DNA from: Glaciecola nitratireducens FR1064
Lineage (GTDB): Bacteria; Pseudomonadota; Gammaproteobacteria; Enterobacterales; Alteromonadaceae
Length of the DNA: 64,000 nucleotides
Direction of reading: 5' to 3'
Assembly (NCBI RefSeq): GCF_000226565.1
Contig: NC_016041.1
Coordinates: forward strand, 1,860,001-1,924,000
A model generated the notes under the pieces. It made no database searches. It saw nothing but the letters and a program-made list of their open reading frames with translations, and was not told the origin of the DNA. Positions 56,113 to 64,000 of the stretch are shown in pieces. Position 1 is the first letter of the stretch, and each line of letters begins with the position of its first letter. The translations under genes were made by a program, and so were the position numbers.

Positions 56113-56850
56113 ATGTCTAGTTTAAATGGAAGAATAGCCTTAGTAACGGGTGCAAGCAGAGGCATAGGTAAAGCAATTGCCGAGCAGTTGGTTTCAATGG
56201 GCGCTACCGTCATTGGTACAGCAACGAGCGAAAATGGAGCCGCTGCAATTTCAGAATACTTAGCTGCAAACGGTACTGGAAAAGTACTCAACGTGACCGA
56301 TGAAGCGTCAATAGCCGATTTGTTATTACAAATTGGTGAAGAGTTTGGGCCGATTGATATTTTGGTTAATAACGCTGGTATCACGCGTGATAATCTGTTG
56401 ATGCGCATGAAAGACGACGAGTGGAATGATATCATCCAAACAAATTTAACGCCGGTGTTTAAGCTTTCCAAAGCTGTGTTACGCGGTATGATGAAGAAAA
56501 GGCACGGTCGAATTGTTAATATTGGTTCGGTTGTTGGTTCAACCGGGAATGCTGGGCAAGCTAATTATGCAGCGGCTAAAGCGGCAGTCATTGGATTTAG
56601 TAAATCGATGGCAAGAGAGATCGCATCCCGTGGCATTACTGTTAACGTGGTCGCCCCTGGTTTTATCGATACAGACATGACGAAAGGTTTAACCGACGAT
56701 CAAAAAGAAGCTATTTTTAAAGATATTCCAGCAAATCGATTGGGCTTACCAAAAGAAATTGCTGCAACTGTTGGATTTTTGGTCAGTGATGAGGCAGGAT
56801 ATATTACGGGCGAAACGATTCATGTAAATGGTGGCATGTACATGTCATAA
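56113..56850 (+). CDS. fabG: 3-oxoacyl-ACP reductase
   Basis: NADPH-dependent reductase of the fatty acid synthesis cycle. Short-chain dehydrogenase fold: cofactor loop VTGASRGIGKAIA, NNAGI at 86-90, active site Ser139, Tyr152 and Lys156 in NIGSVVGSTGNAGQANYAAAK. The C-terminus GYITGETIHVNGGMYM is typical of FabG. An AAAAAGG ribosome-binding site precedes the ATG, 22 bases after fabD. Length (245) equals the family standard. Confidence 0.96.
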   Translation: MSSLNGRIALVTGASRGIGKAIAEQLVSMGATVIGTATSENGAAAISEYLAANGTGKVLNVTDEASIADLLLQIGEEFGPIDILVNNAGITRDNLLMRMKDDEWNDIIQTNLTPVFKLSKAVLRGMMKKRHGRIVNIGSVVGSTGNAGQANYAAAKAAVIGFSKSMAREIASRGITVNVVAPGFIDTDMTKGLTDDQKEAIFKDIPANRLGLPKEIAATVGFLVSDEAGYITGETIHVNGGMYMS

Positions 56851-57040
56851 CTGCTTATTCATTGTTTTAATTGCAATTATAGGTAAAATAACAAAAAAAG
56901 AGACTGTTTTAGTTGTCCTAGCTGTAGTAAAATCGTGGTTTGACCACAGCGATTAATGCGGGAAAGACTTGCAAGCAGCTAGGTAGGCAAATAAACTATC
57001 TGCGGAATTTTTATTAGGTACGTAAAGGAAACCTGAAATT

Positions 57041-57280
57041 ATGAGTAACATCGAAGAACGTGTAAGAAAAATCATTATTGAGCAATTGGGCGTAAAAGAA
57101 GAAGAAGTAAAATCTGAAGCCTCTTTTGTAGATGATTTAGGTGCAGACTCTTTAGATACTGTAGAGCTAGTAATGGCTCTAGAAGAAGAATTTGATACTG
57201 AGATTCCTGATGAAGAAGCAGAGAAGATCACAACAGTTCAATCAGCTATTGATTACATCAACGCTAATAAAGACGCGTAA
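57041..57280 (+). CDS. acpP: Acyl carrier protein
   Basis: A 79-residue acidic helical protein that carries growing acyl chains on 4'-phosphopantetheine. The attachment serine is Ser37 in [19 protein letters not shown]. Glu-rich helices and the start [20 protein letters not shown] match gammaproteobacterial AcpP. A 190-base gap before it may hold its own promoter. A strong terminator follows. Confidence 0.98.
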   Translation: MSNIEERVRKIIIEQLGVKEEEVKSEASFVDDLGADSLDTVELVMALEEEFDTEIPDEEAEKITTVQSAIDYINANKDA

Positions 57281-57292
57281 TTGAATCTTTAG

Positions 57293-57320
57293 AAAAACGG
57301 CTCTTTACGAGCCGTTTTTT
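57293..57320 (+). terminator. Intrinsic terminator after acpP
   Basis: CGGCTC pairs with GAGCCG around loop TTTAC, extended by A5/T6 runs, directly after acpP. It would limit transcription into fabF, keeping ACP mRNA abundant relative to fabF. Confidence 0.85.
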
Positions 57321-57359
57321 CATTTCTGAGTTTTATAAAAAAGTATTATGGAGACTATC

Positions 57360-58604
57360 ATGACTAAACGTCGTGTAGTAGTAACCGGTATCGGTATGCT
57401 TTCCCCACTTGGCAATGATGTTGATACTACTTGGAACAACATTTTAGCTGGAAAGAGCGGCATATCTGACATCACTCGATTTGATGCGTCAGCGTTTTCT
57501 ACTCGGTTTGCAGGTGAAGTGAAAGACTTTAATCCTGAAGACTACATTCCGAAGAAAGAAACTAAAAAAATGGATCGTTTTATTCAGCTTGGCATTGCAG
57601 CTGGAATACAAGCGCTTCGCGATGCCCAGATTGATATCCAAAAATTGGATGCTGAGCGGATTGGCGTTGCCATAGGTTCAGGTATTGGGGGACTAGAACT
57701 TATTGAGGAAAACCACAGTAAGTTGTTAAATAGTGGTCCACGGAGAGTGTCTCCATTCTTTGTTCCATCCACAATTACTAATATGATTTCAGGCTTTATT
57801 TCTATAATGGAAGGCTTGAAAGGTCCAAATTTAAATGTTGTCACTGCATGTACAACTGGCGTTCATAACATCGGTATTGCTGCACGCACGATTGCATATG
57901 GAGATGCCGACGGTATGTTGGCAGGCGGTGCTGAAGCGGCTATCACACCATTATCAATCGCTGGTTTTGGTGCAGCTCGGGCATTGTCGACGAATAATGA
58001 CAATCAGCAACAAGCAAGTCGTCCTTGGGACAAAGACAGAGATGGCTTTGTAATGGGAGAAGGTTCAGGTGTAATTATGCTTGAAGAATATGAACATGCA
58101 AAAGCTCGAGGAGCTAAAATTTATGCCGAATTAGTTGGTTTTGGCATGAGTGGTGATGCGTATCATATGACGTCTCCTCCTGAAAACGGAGAAGGTGCCG
58201 CGTTGGCAATGAAGAACGCATTGAAAGACGCTGGTATCGAAGCCAAACAAGTGGGCTACATTAACGCGCATGGAACATCAACACCTGCTGGTGATGTTGC
58301 TGAAGTTAGCGCTGTCAAAAGTATTTTTGGTGATGCAGCTAAAAGCGTAAAAGTAAGTTCTACAAAATCAATGACTGGACATCTGCTGGGTGCTGCCGGG
58401 TCAGTAGAAGCGATATTCACTATACTGGCTTTGCGTGATGCAATGGCACCACCTACAATTAATTTGGATAATCCAGGCGAAGGTTGTGATTTAGATTTCG
58501 TTGCTCACAAAGCTGCAAAATTTGATTCTGATTACGCTTTGTGCAATTCATTTGGTTTCGGTGGAACCAACGGTTCATTGTTATTTAAGAAGTGGAATAA
58601 TTAA
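57360..58604 (+). CDS. fabF: 3-oxoacyl-ACP synthase II
   Basis: Elongating condensing enzyme of fatty acid synthesis. Catalytic residues: Cys164 in [13 protein letters not shown], His304 in [11 protein letters not shown] and His341 in [12 protein letters not shown] place the start at ATG 57360 ([10 protein letters not shown]), since the preceding ATGGAGACT gives a GGAG ribosome-binding site seven bases upstream; a longer frame adds four residues. Length is 414, near E. coli FabF (413). It is followed by a terminator. Confidence 0.96.
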   Translation: MTKRRVVVTGIGMLSPLGNDVDTTWNNILAGKSGISDITRFDASAFSTRFAGEVKDFNPEDYIPKKETKKMDRFIQLGIAAGIQALRDAQIDIQKLDAERIGVAIGSGIGGLELIEENHSKLLNSGPRRVSPFFVPSTITNMISGFISIMEGLKGPNLNVVTACTTGVHNIGIAARTIAYGDADGMLAGGAEAAITPLSIAGFGAARALSTNNDNQQQASRPWDKDRDGFVMGEGSGVIMLEEYEHAKARGAKIYAELVGFGMSGDAYHMTSPPENGEGAALAMKNALKDAGIEAKQVGYINAHGTSTPAGDVAEVSAVKSIFGDAAKSVKVSSTKSMTGHLLGAAGSVEAIFTILALRDAMAPPTINLDNPGEGCDLDFVAHKAAKFDSDYALCNSFGFGGTNGSLLFKKWNN

Positions 58605-58710
58605 TTTCTATTCTTTAAACCCTGGCTGTCGGCGTTGAGTAAAACAACGCAAGCTGCGAAGATAAATGTGTAGAAAAACTAGTTAAGAAAGACCACAATT
58701 TGTTATGATT

Positions 58711-58737
58711 AAAAGCCACGGTTTCGTGGCTTTTTTG
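58711..58737 (+). terminator. Intrinsic terminator after fabF
   Basis: AAGCCACG (58713-58720) pairs with CGTGGCTT (58725-58732) around loop GTTT, followed by T6. Confidence 0.88.
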
Positions 58738-58795
58738 TATTCGCTATTAAAATGGGAAGCACCTTTAATGATGTATTTTTGGTCATAGGTAGAAC

Positions 58796-59680
58796 ATGAT
58801 GAATGTATCAGACTGCGCTGTTACTATGGTGCCTTCACTAAAAAATCGTGCGTTAAATTATGGCGATGGTTGTTTTAGTACAATGTTAAGCAGAAAGGGT
58901 CATATCCAACTGCTTGATCGACACACAAAACGCCTAGTGAATGATGCGAAGAAATTAAAAATCATTAACAGCAAGGTAAGTTTCTCCATTGATGATTTAA
59001 AAAATCTGATAAAGACCTTCGCATTAGAAAGTTACAATGCAGCGAAGCAAAGCACAGAAACTAAGTCCGTAGAAACTGAATGGCAAATCGTGAAGCTCTT
59101 AATAGCGAGAGGCGACAGTGAACGCGGATATGCTCCTTCAATGGATAGCGCTCCTGTATTCATACCATCGGCGAAAGACTATTACCCAGTAGCGGATCAC
59201 ACAGTAAGTTTGGGACTAGCGCATATGAAGCTTGCTGAACAATCGATATTGTCGGGTGTTAAGCATTTAAATAGGCTCGAGCAGGTCATGGCCAAAATTG
59301 AGCTTGCCGACCATGAGGGCGTAGACGACTTAATATTAACTAATGCTAAAGGGCTAGTTATTGAGCTTACATCCTCTAATGTTTTTTATTGTATAGACGG
59401 TATATGGCATACTCCTTGTGTTGAGAAATCAGGTGTAAATGGAGTTATGCGACAATACATTTTGGACTATATGCAGCGTAATCAAATCATTTGCAACGTG
59501 AGTGATATGCATGTGTCAGCTTTACTATCTGCTCAAACTGCTTTCAGTTGCAATGCTGTAACCCAGCTAGTGCCGGTATCTCATGTCAGCATAGGCAATG
59601 AGTCAACTTGCTATGACATTGGGCCAAGCCAGTGCTTAGCACAAAAAATTTCGGATGAAATAGCAAAGGAGAAATCATGA
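58796..59680 (+). CDS. pabC: Aminodeoxychorismate lyase
   Basis: PLP enzyme making 4-aminobenzoate for folate. It is a fold-type IV aminotransferase-like protein: NYGDGCFSTMLSRKG near the N-terminus, the PLP lysine in VKHLNRLEQVMAK, and ANGLVIELTSSNVF-like AKGLVIELTSSNVF. Length (294) is slightly longer than E. coli PabC (269). Two adjacent ATG codons (58796, 58799) are possible starts. It overlaps mltG by four bases (ATGA), as in the usual pabC-mltG pair. Confidence 0.92.
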   Translation: MMNVSDCAVTMVPSLKNRALNYGDGCFSTMLSRKGHIQLLDRHTKRLVNDAKKLKIINSKVSFSIDDLKNLIKTFALESYNAAKQSTETKSVETEWQIVKLLIARGDSERGYAPSMDSAPVFIPSAKDYYPVADHTVSLGLAHMKLAEQSILSGVKHLNRLEQVMAKIELADHEGVDDLILTNAKGLVIELTSSNVFYCIDGIWHTPCVEKSGVNGVMRQYILDYMQRNQIICNVSDMHVSALLSAQTAFSCNAVTQLVPVSHVSIGNESTCYDIGPSQCLAQKISDEIAKEKS

Positions 59681-60780
59681 AAAAGCTGGCTGTCGTTTTT
59701 GTTGCTGTTTTTATTGTGTCTGCGGTAGCTGCATTCTTTGTCTATCAAAGCATCGACCAGTATGGAATAAACAATACCTATGTTGCTGAATCTGATGCAA
59801 TCTTAACTATTCAATTAAAAGCAGGCGATACAGGTTCGTCAGTACTTAATAAATTAAAACAAAAGGGTGTTTTTGCTAATCCATTATTAGCAAAGCTGTG
59901 GCTAAAGCTTCATCCTGAATATAGCGCGGTGAAAAAAGGATATTATGAATTTTATTCCGGTGCGAGTATTGAAAGTATTTTTAGCGCAATTTCTAACGGT
60001 AGGGTTAAGCAGTTTTCTATTACTCTCATTGAAGGACTTACATTAAAACAATGGTTAGTACTTTTAGCCAATAATGATGCGATCAACTATAACATAAAGG
60101 ATGCCGCTGCTCTATATGATCAAATTGTTGGTGCGCCTTATGACGCTGAGGTTAATGAAGGCGAGCGGTCTAAAACAGCTGCGAGAGAAAGTGTGGTAAA
60201 TTTTCATTCTTCTTTTTGTCATAATCAGTATAGATCTTTAGAAGGTTGTTTGCTGGCAAATACCTACTTTTTTGATTACCAGACCAGCGCAACAGATATT
60301 ATTAAACGTGCTTATAACAACATGCAAACTGTGATCAGTGAAGAATGGCAAGGACGGTATATTGACACTGTCTATGATTCCCCGTATCAGCTGTTAATTA
60401 TGGCCTCAATCATTGAAAAAGAAACAGCAGTAGAAGATGAACGAGGTTTAATCTCTGGTGTGTTCGATAATCGGCTTAAGCTAAACATGCGACTACAAAC
60501 AGATCCTACCGTTATTTATGGCGTCGGCGATAATTTTGATGGCAATTTAACGCGCAAGCATTTGCGTCAGAGAACCCCATACAATACCTATGTAATTAAA
60601 GGTCTACCCATTACACCCATTGCAATGGCAGGACCTGCATCTATTAAAGCTGCGGCAAAACCGGAAATAACTGAAGCAATTTACTTTGTTGCAAAGGGCG
60701 ACGGAACTCATCAATTCTCGGAGACCTTAGCCGAACACAATGCCGCAGTTCGTGAATATCAATTGAATAAAGGAAAATAA
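59677..60780 (+). CDS. mltG: Endolytic murein transglycosylase MltG (YceG)
   Basis: Inner-membrane lytic transglycosylase that cuts nascent glycan strands. One N-terminal membrane anchor (LAVVFVAVFIVSAVAAFFVY), a LysM-like region, then the YceG catalytic region with LLIMASIIEKETAVEDERGL (catalytic glutamate) and NMRLQTDPTVIYG, RTPYNTYVIKGLPITPI. Length (367) exceeds E. coli MltG (340); the extra sequence is a Cys-containing insertion near residues 145-195 (SSFCHNQYRSLEGCLLANTY). It overlaps pabC by four bases and tmk by one. Confidence 0.93.
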   Translation: MKKLAVVFVAVFIVSAVAAFFVYQSIDQYGINNTYVAESDAILTIQLKAGDTGSSVLNKLKQKGVFANPLLAKLWLKLHPEYSAVKKGYYEFYSGASIESIFSAISNGRVKQFSITLIEGLTLKQWLVLLANNDAINYNIKDAAALYDQIVGAPYDAEVNEGERSKTAARESVVNFHSSFCHNQYRSLEGCLLANTYFFDYQTSATDIIKRAYNNMQTVISEEWQGRYIDTVYDSPYQLLIMASIIEKETAVEDERGLISGVFDNRLKLNMRLQTDPTVIYGVGDNFDGNLTRKHLRQRTPYNTYVIKGLPITPIAMAGPASIKAAAKPEITEAIYFVAKGDGTHQFSETLAEHNAAVREYQLNKGK

Positions 60781-61445
60781 TGAACCCATCATTTATCGTT
60801 GTAGAGGGTTTAGAAGGAGCAGGGAAGAGTTCTGTTATTGAATTAATTAGAGCGTTCTTAGTTGCAAAAGGACATGATGTCGAGTGCACTCGTGAACCTG
60901 GCGGCACCCCAATGGCTGAAGCAATACGAGAGTGCGTCAAGCAAACTTGGGATGAAGTGGTTACCCAAGAAACCGAATTACTATTAATGTATGCGGCTCG
61001 CAGTCAGCTAGTCGAAAACAAAATCAAGCCAGCGATGGCCAAAAACAAATGGGTTATCGGTGATCGACATGACATGTCGTCCGTTGCATACCAGGGCGGA
61101 GGCAGAGGCATCGATATCAGTGTATTGAATACCTTACGGAAAATGACTTTAGGTTCTTTTGAGCCAGATTTAGTTTTATATTTAGACGTTGAGCCAAGTG
61201 TAGGTCTTGCTCGTGCTAGAGGTAGAGGTGAACTCGACCGAATTGAGTTGTCAGGATTATCCTTTTTTGAAAACGCGCGTAGAACATACAAAAAATTAGT
61301 TCAAGACTCTAGTAAAGCAGTTGAAATAGACGCGATGCAGGAAATGAATGTTGTTCATTCTGACGTACGTGCTGCGCTTGAAAATTGGTACGCTAAAGGT
61401 TGTTTAGCGACTAATAATGTTGAAATAAAAAGAGTAGACCAATAA
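60780..61445 (+). CDS. tmk: Thymidylate kinase
   Basis: Phosphorylates dTMP to dTDP. Walker A is EGLEGAGKSSVIE, the dTMP-binding segment is TREPGGTPMAEAIREC, and the DRX motif is IGDRHDMSSVAYQGGGRGI. The LID-region arginines are in RARGRGELDRIE. Length (221) is near E. coli Tmk (213). The TAATG junctions with mltG and holB imply translational coupling across the three genes. Confidence 0.95.
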   Translation: MNPSFIVVEGLEGAGKSSVIELIRAFLVAKGHDVECTREPGGTPMAEAIRECVKQTWDEVVTQETELLLMYAARSQLVENKIKPAMAKNKWVIGDRHDMSSVAYQGGGRGIDISVLNTLRKMTLGSFEPDLVLYLDVEPSVGLARARGRGELDRIELSGLSFFENARRTYKKLVQDSSKAVEIDAMQEMNVVHSDVRAALENWYAKGCLATNNVEIKRVDQ

Positions 61446-62425
61446 TGTATCCTTGGCTAGAAAGTAGCTTCGACAGCTTAATTGCTCGTTATAAAATAGC
61501 AAAGTTGCATCATGGTCTATTATTTATGGGCGTAGCTGACGCAGGTAAAACTCAATTATGCCAGGAAATCGCAAAGTCGCTGTTGTGTAAAACAATAGCG
61601 GGAACAAGAAAAGCCGCTGCTGAAACTCAAAGCAGTGGCTTATTTGAAATTGAAGATATTGCGCTGCAAGCGCCTGATGATAAATTAGAAGCCTGTGGTG
61701 TTTGTAAGTCCTGTTTACTTATCGATGCAGGTTCACACCCTGATTTACACATCATTACGACAGAGAAGTCACAAATTGGCATTGACATCATTCGGCAGAC
61801 AATTAGCAAGGTGACACAAACAGCGCAGCTTAGCGGCAATAAAGTGGTTATTATTCCGCAAATTGAACTGATGTCTGAATCAGCAAGTAATGCTTTGTTA
61901 AAGACATTGGAAGAACCTACTCCAAACACTTACTTGTTGATGACAACTAATGAGTCTCAACGATTGCTTCCAACCATACTAAGTCGTTGCGAAAAACAAA
62001 CTATTGCTCTACCAAGTTTTGAACAGAGTTGTGACTGGTTGGCAACGCTTGATGTATCCATACCGAGTAGAGCCGCTCTGCTGGCGCATGGTTCATCTCC
62101 CATTACATACAAGAAGGAGTTAGAAGACGCAGAGAGTATCGGTTTTGATGATTTCCTAGAAACGCTGCAAGGATTGTTAGAAGGAAGCGAAACAGCCAAT
62201 AGGGCTGCCCTAAAATGGCAGACAGAAGCGCCGAAGGTTGTGAAGTGGTTGGCTCAACACTGGTTAGAGCGCTATAAAAGCACTCAAAATATTTCGGCGT
62301 ATGATAACTACCAAGCATGCTTAGTCGCTTCAAAGCGTATGAGTCACCCAGGTCTTAACAAATCATTGATATTGACCCCATTGTTTGATCAATTACGTAC
62401 AACAAAGGTGGCGTCGTTTAATTAG
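61445..62425 (+). CDS. holB: DNA polymerase III delta' subunit
   Basis: Clamp-loader subunit of the replicase. The AAA+ fold is seen in HHGLLFMGVADAGKTQLCQE, where the delta' position of the P-loop matches GxxxxGKT here; E. coli delta' is usually regarded as not binding ATP, so this may be degenerate in function. The zinc module is CGVCKSCLLIDAGSHPD, and SRC is in TILSRCEKQT. KTLEEPTPNTYLLMTT is family-typical. Length (326) is near E. coli (334). An insertion of about 20 residues precedes the zinc module. Confidence 0.93.
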   Translation: MYPWLESSFDSLIARYKIAKLHHGLLFMGVADAGKTQLCQEIAKSLLCKTIAGTRKAAAETQSSGLFEIEDIALQAPDDKLEACGVCKSCLLIDAGSHPDLHIITTEKSQIGIDIIRQTISKVTQTAQLSGNKVVIIPQIELMSESASNALLKTLEEPTPNTYLLMTTNESQRLLPTILSRCEKQTIALPSFEQSCDWLATLDVSIPSRAALLAHGSSPITYKKELEDAESIGFDDFLETLQGLLEGSETANRAALKWQTEAPKVVKWLAQHWLERYKSTQNISAYDNYQACLVASKRMSHPGLNKSLILTPLFDQLRTTKVASFN

Positions 62426-62489
62426 ATCGGTTCGGTCTACTTTTCCTAAATATTAATTAACATTCAACTTTCTTAACAGGGGAACTTCT

Positions 62490-63269
62490 TTGTTTGTAGA
62501 TTCACACTGTCACCTAGATAGATTAAAAAAGAGCGATGAAGAGCTCGTTGATACTGTTGCTGCGGCGAAAAAAAGAAAAGTGGAGCACATGCTTTGTGTT
62601 GCTGTCTCTGTAAAAGAGTTTAACGATATGAAAGCTAAAGTATCGAAATTTGATAATGTCTCGATGTCTTGTGGTGTTCACCCTCTGCATAATGAAGATG
62701 TATGCAGTTATGACGAGCTGCTAGCCAGCGTGAAGCAGGATGACGTTGTTGCCGTTGGTGAAACAGGACTCGATTACTTTTATAGCGCTGAAACTGAAGA
62801 TATTCAAAAGCAGTCTTTTATCGATCACATAAAAGCGGCGAACGTCGTTCGAAAGCCGCTAATAATACATACTCGAAATGCACACAAAGACACGATTGAG
62901 TTATTAAAAGAACACCGAGAGTCGTCGACTATTGGTGTTCTGCACTGTTTCACTGAATCCTTAGAAATGGCGCGAGAAGCAATAGAAATGGGGTTTTACA
63001 TTAGCATATCAGGCATTGTTACATTCGCATCAGCGAAAGATCTGCAAGAGACCGTGAAACAGATACCGCTGGACCGATTATTAATAGAAACAGACAGTCC
63101 ATGGTTAGCGCCAGTTCCTCATCGAGGAAAAGAAAATGAACCCGCAAACGTCGTTGATGTTGCATACTTCATTGCAGAGTTGCGCGGTATTTCCGTTACT
63201 GAATTAGCTGAAGCGACGACGGCGAATTTCTATAAATTGTTTTCAATGGTAAGCAAACCCAATGTCTGA
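62490..63269 (+). CDS. TatD-family metal-dependent hydrolase (YcfH-like)
   Basis: Metal-dependent DNase/hydrolase of the TatD family; the YcfH branch follows holB in E. coli. Motifs: FVDSHCHLDRL, GVHPLHNEDV, AVGETGLDYFYS, LIIHTRNAHKDTIELL, VLHCFTESLEMA and LLIETDSPWLAPVPHRGKEN, which give the histidine, aspartate and glutamate metal ligands. The start is TTG at 62490, with CAGGGGA upstream; it yields the expected MFVDSHCHLD. Length (259) is normal. It overlaps the next gene by eight bases. Confidence 0.92.
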   Translation: MFVDSHCHLDRLKKSDEELVDTVAAAKKRKVEHMLCVAVSVKEFNDMKAKVSKFDNVSMSCGVHPLHNEDVCSYDELLASVKQDDVVAVGETGLDYFYSAETEDIQKQSFIDHIKAANVVRKPLIIHTRNAHKDTIELLKEHRESSTIGVLHCFTESLEMAREAIEMGFYISISGIVTFASAKDLQETVKQIPLDRLLIETDSPWLAPVPHRGKENEPANVVDVAYFIAELRGISVTELAEATTANFYKLFSMVSKPNV

Positions 63270-63900
63270 TTTCAAATTTCCAAGTTGGAGACAAAGGCTT
63301 GCACGAAGTCTTCATGTAAATCGAAGCCAAGCTCAATCTAAGTACTTTCAAGTAGCGACGGTTTCCATGGATGGATTACCTAAAAATAGAACGATGGTAT
63401 TTAGGGGCTTTGTACCCGATTCGTTAAACTTACTCTCAGTAACAGACATACGAAGTGACAAAGTTGCAGATTGGAAGCTTAGTACCCCAAAGAAATTTGA
63501 GATATGTTGGTATTTTGCCGGCTCACGCGAGCAGTATCGCGTTGCAGGGCATGTATCATTGGTCAGTAGTGAATTGATCAAAGATGCGAAAATTCGTAAT
63601 CCAGAAAGGCAACCAGCTTACCTTTCTCATAAATTCTTACGTGAACAGTGGCAAAATCTATCTGCTGCTGCGAAGGCACAGTTTTCTTGGCCAACGCCGA
63701 AGGCTCCATTTGAAAGCGAGAGTGACATAGAATATTTCAGTCAGCGCTCGGAAAATGTCGACGAAGATATTAGTGACAATTTTTGCGTTGTCATTTTTAC
63801 CCCTTTGACCGTTGATTATCTGAACTTGAAAAACTCGCCACAGCTGAGGTGTTTATCTGATTTTGAGAATGATTGGTTAGAGGTGGTTGTAAACGCCTAG
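63262..63900 (+). CDS. Pyridoxamine-phosphate-oxidase-like flavoprotein (Alr4036 type)
   Basis: A 212-residue split-barrel FMN-binding protein of the PNPOx-like superfamily. The pattern FQVATVSMDGLPKNRTMVFR, then DIRSDKVADWKL and FEICWYFAGSREQYRVAGHV matches the Alr4036-type subfamily that lacks the C-terminal half of true PdxH. It may be a flavin-dependent oxidoreductase, or a non-catalytic flavin binder. It overlaps tatD-like gene by eight bases, so they are co-transcribed. The stop TAG at 63898-63900 is followed by 100 bases in which I see no further feature. Confidence 0.82.
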   Translation: MSDFKFPSWRQRLARSLHVNRSQAQSKYFQVATVSMDGLPKNRTMVFRGFVPDSLNLLSVTDIRSDKVADWKLSTPKKFEICWYFAGSREQYRVAGHVSLVSSELIKDAKIRNPERQPAYLSHKFLREQWQNLSAAAKAQFSWPTPKAPFESESDIEYFSQRSENVDEDISDNFCVVIFTPLTVDYLNLKNSPQLRCLSDFENDWLEVVVNA

Positions 63901-64000
63901 AAGCAGTTAGGAAATGCACTGCAAACTCGATATTTCTAAAAAAGCGTTTACATCTTTAGCTTAATTTAAGACAGCGCTGTTGTGAATGATTCAGCTTACG

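Noticed and set aside
1-64000. Prophage, integrative element or genomic island
   Set aside because: No integrase, transposase, phage structural gene, att repeat or direct flanking duplication was seen despite three tRNA genes.

Overview
The window is an ordinary chromosomal stretch of a marine-type gammaproteobacterium. I infer Alteromonadales (Alteromonas/Glaciecola-like) from three things: moderately low GC, the gene order rne / rluC / yceF-yceD-rpmF-plsX-fabHDG-acpP-fabF-pabC-mltG-tmk-holB-tatD, and the presence of a TIGR03503-type protein and a DUF2058 protein. This is inference from gene content; no 16S gene is present. I see no prophage, insertion sequence, CRISPR array, toxin-antitoxin pair or recognisable defence system.

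Layout. 1-5.3 kb: a SufE/CsdE-type sulfur acceptor (open at the window edge), a glycosyltransferase, a membrane diguanylate cyclase, an HDOD signalling protein and an acyl-CoA thioesterase. 5.4-10 kb: a lipid/hydrocarbon module with a Spinster-type MFS transporter, an AlkB-type membrane hydroxylase, a divergent AraC-type regulator and an alpha/beta hydrolase. 10-14 kb: orphan glgC, an MscS-type channel and a second MFS protein. 13.9-22.5 kb: the leucine/isovalerate catabolic operon liuR-liuA-liuB-liuC-liuD-liuE on the minus strand, with a divergent acetyl-CoA acetyltransferase. A perfect LiuR-like palindrome lies between the two. Together they take isovaleryl-CoA to acetyl-CoA and acetoacetate. 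22.6-31 kb: a DUF342/FapA protein, exonuclease I, a small orphan ORF in AT-rich DNA, HrpA helicase and a PilZ protein.

31-38 kb: rlmI-rnhA diverging from dnaQ, a TIGR03503 membrane-anchored protein overlapping dnaQ, three identical tRNA-Asp genes behind a strong stable-RNA promoter, and lolD-lolE with no lolC beside them. 37.7-46.4 kb: a dicarboxylate/amino-acid symporter, a large Ig-repeat lipoprotein, astB, topA and a DUF2058 gene. 46.5-64 kb: RNase E with a long structured leader, diverging from rluC-HAD phosphatase, then the conserved fatty-acid-synthesis and DNA-replication supercluster (yceD to tatD) and a PNPOx-like flavoprotein.

Most genes are recognisable housekeeping functions. The less explained parts are the alkB neighbourhood with its operator-like repeats, the TIGR03503 protein, the lolC-less lolDE, the small ORF at 26.4 kb, the hairpin with a T-tract at 3.4 kb and the inverted repeats inside the liu operon. 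I did not find a clearly novel multi-gene system.
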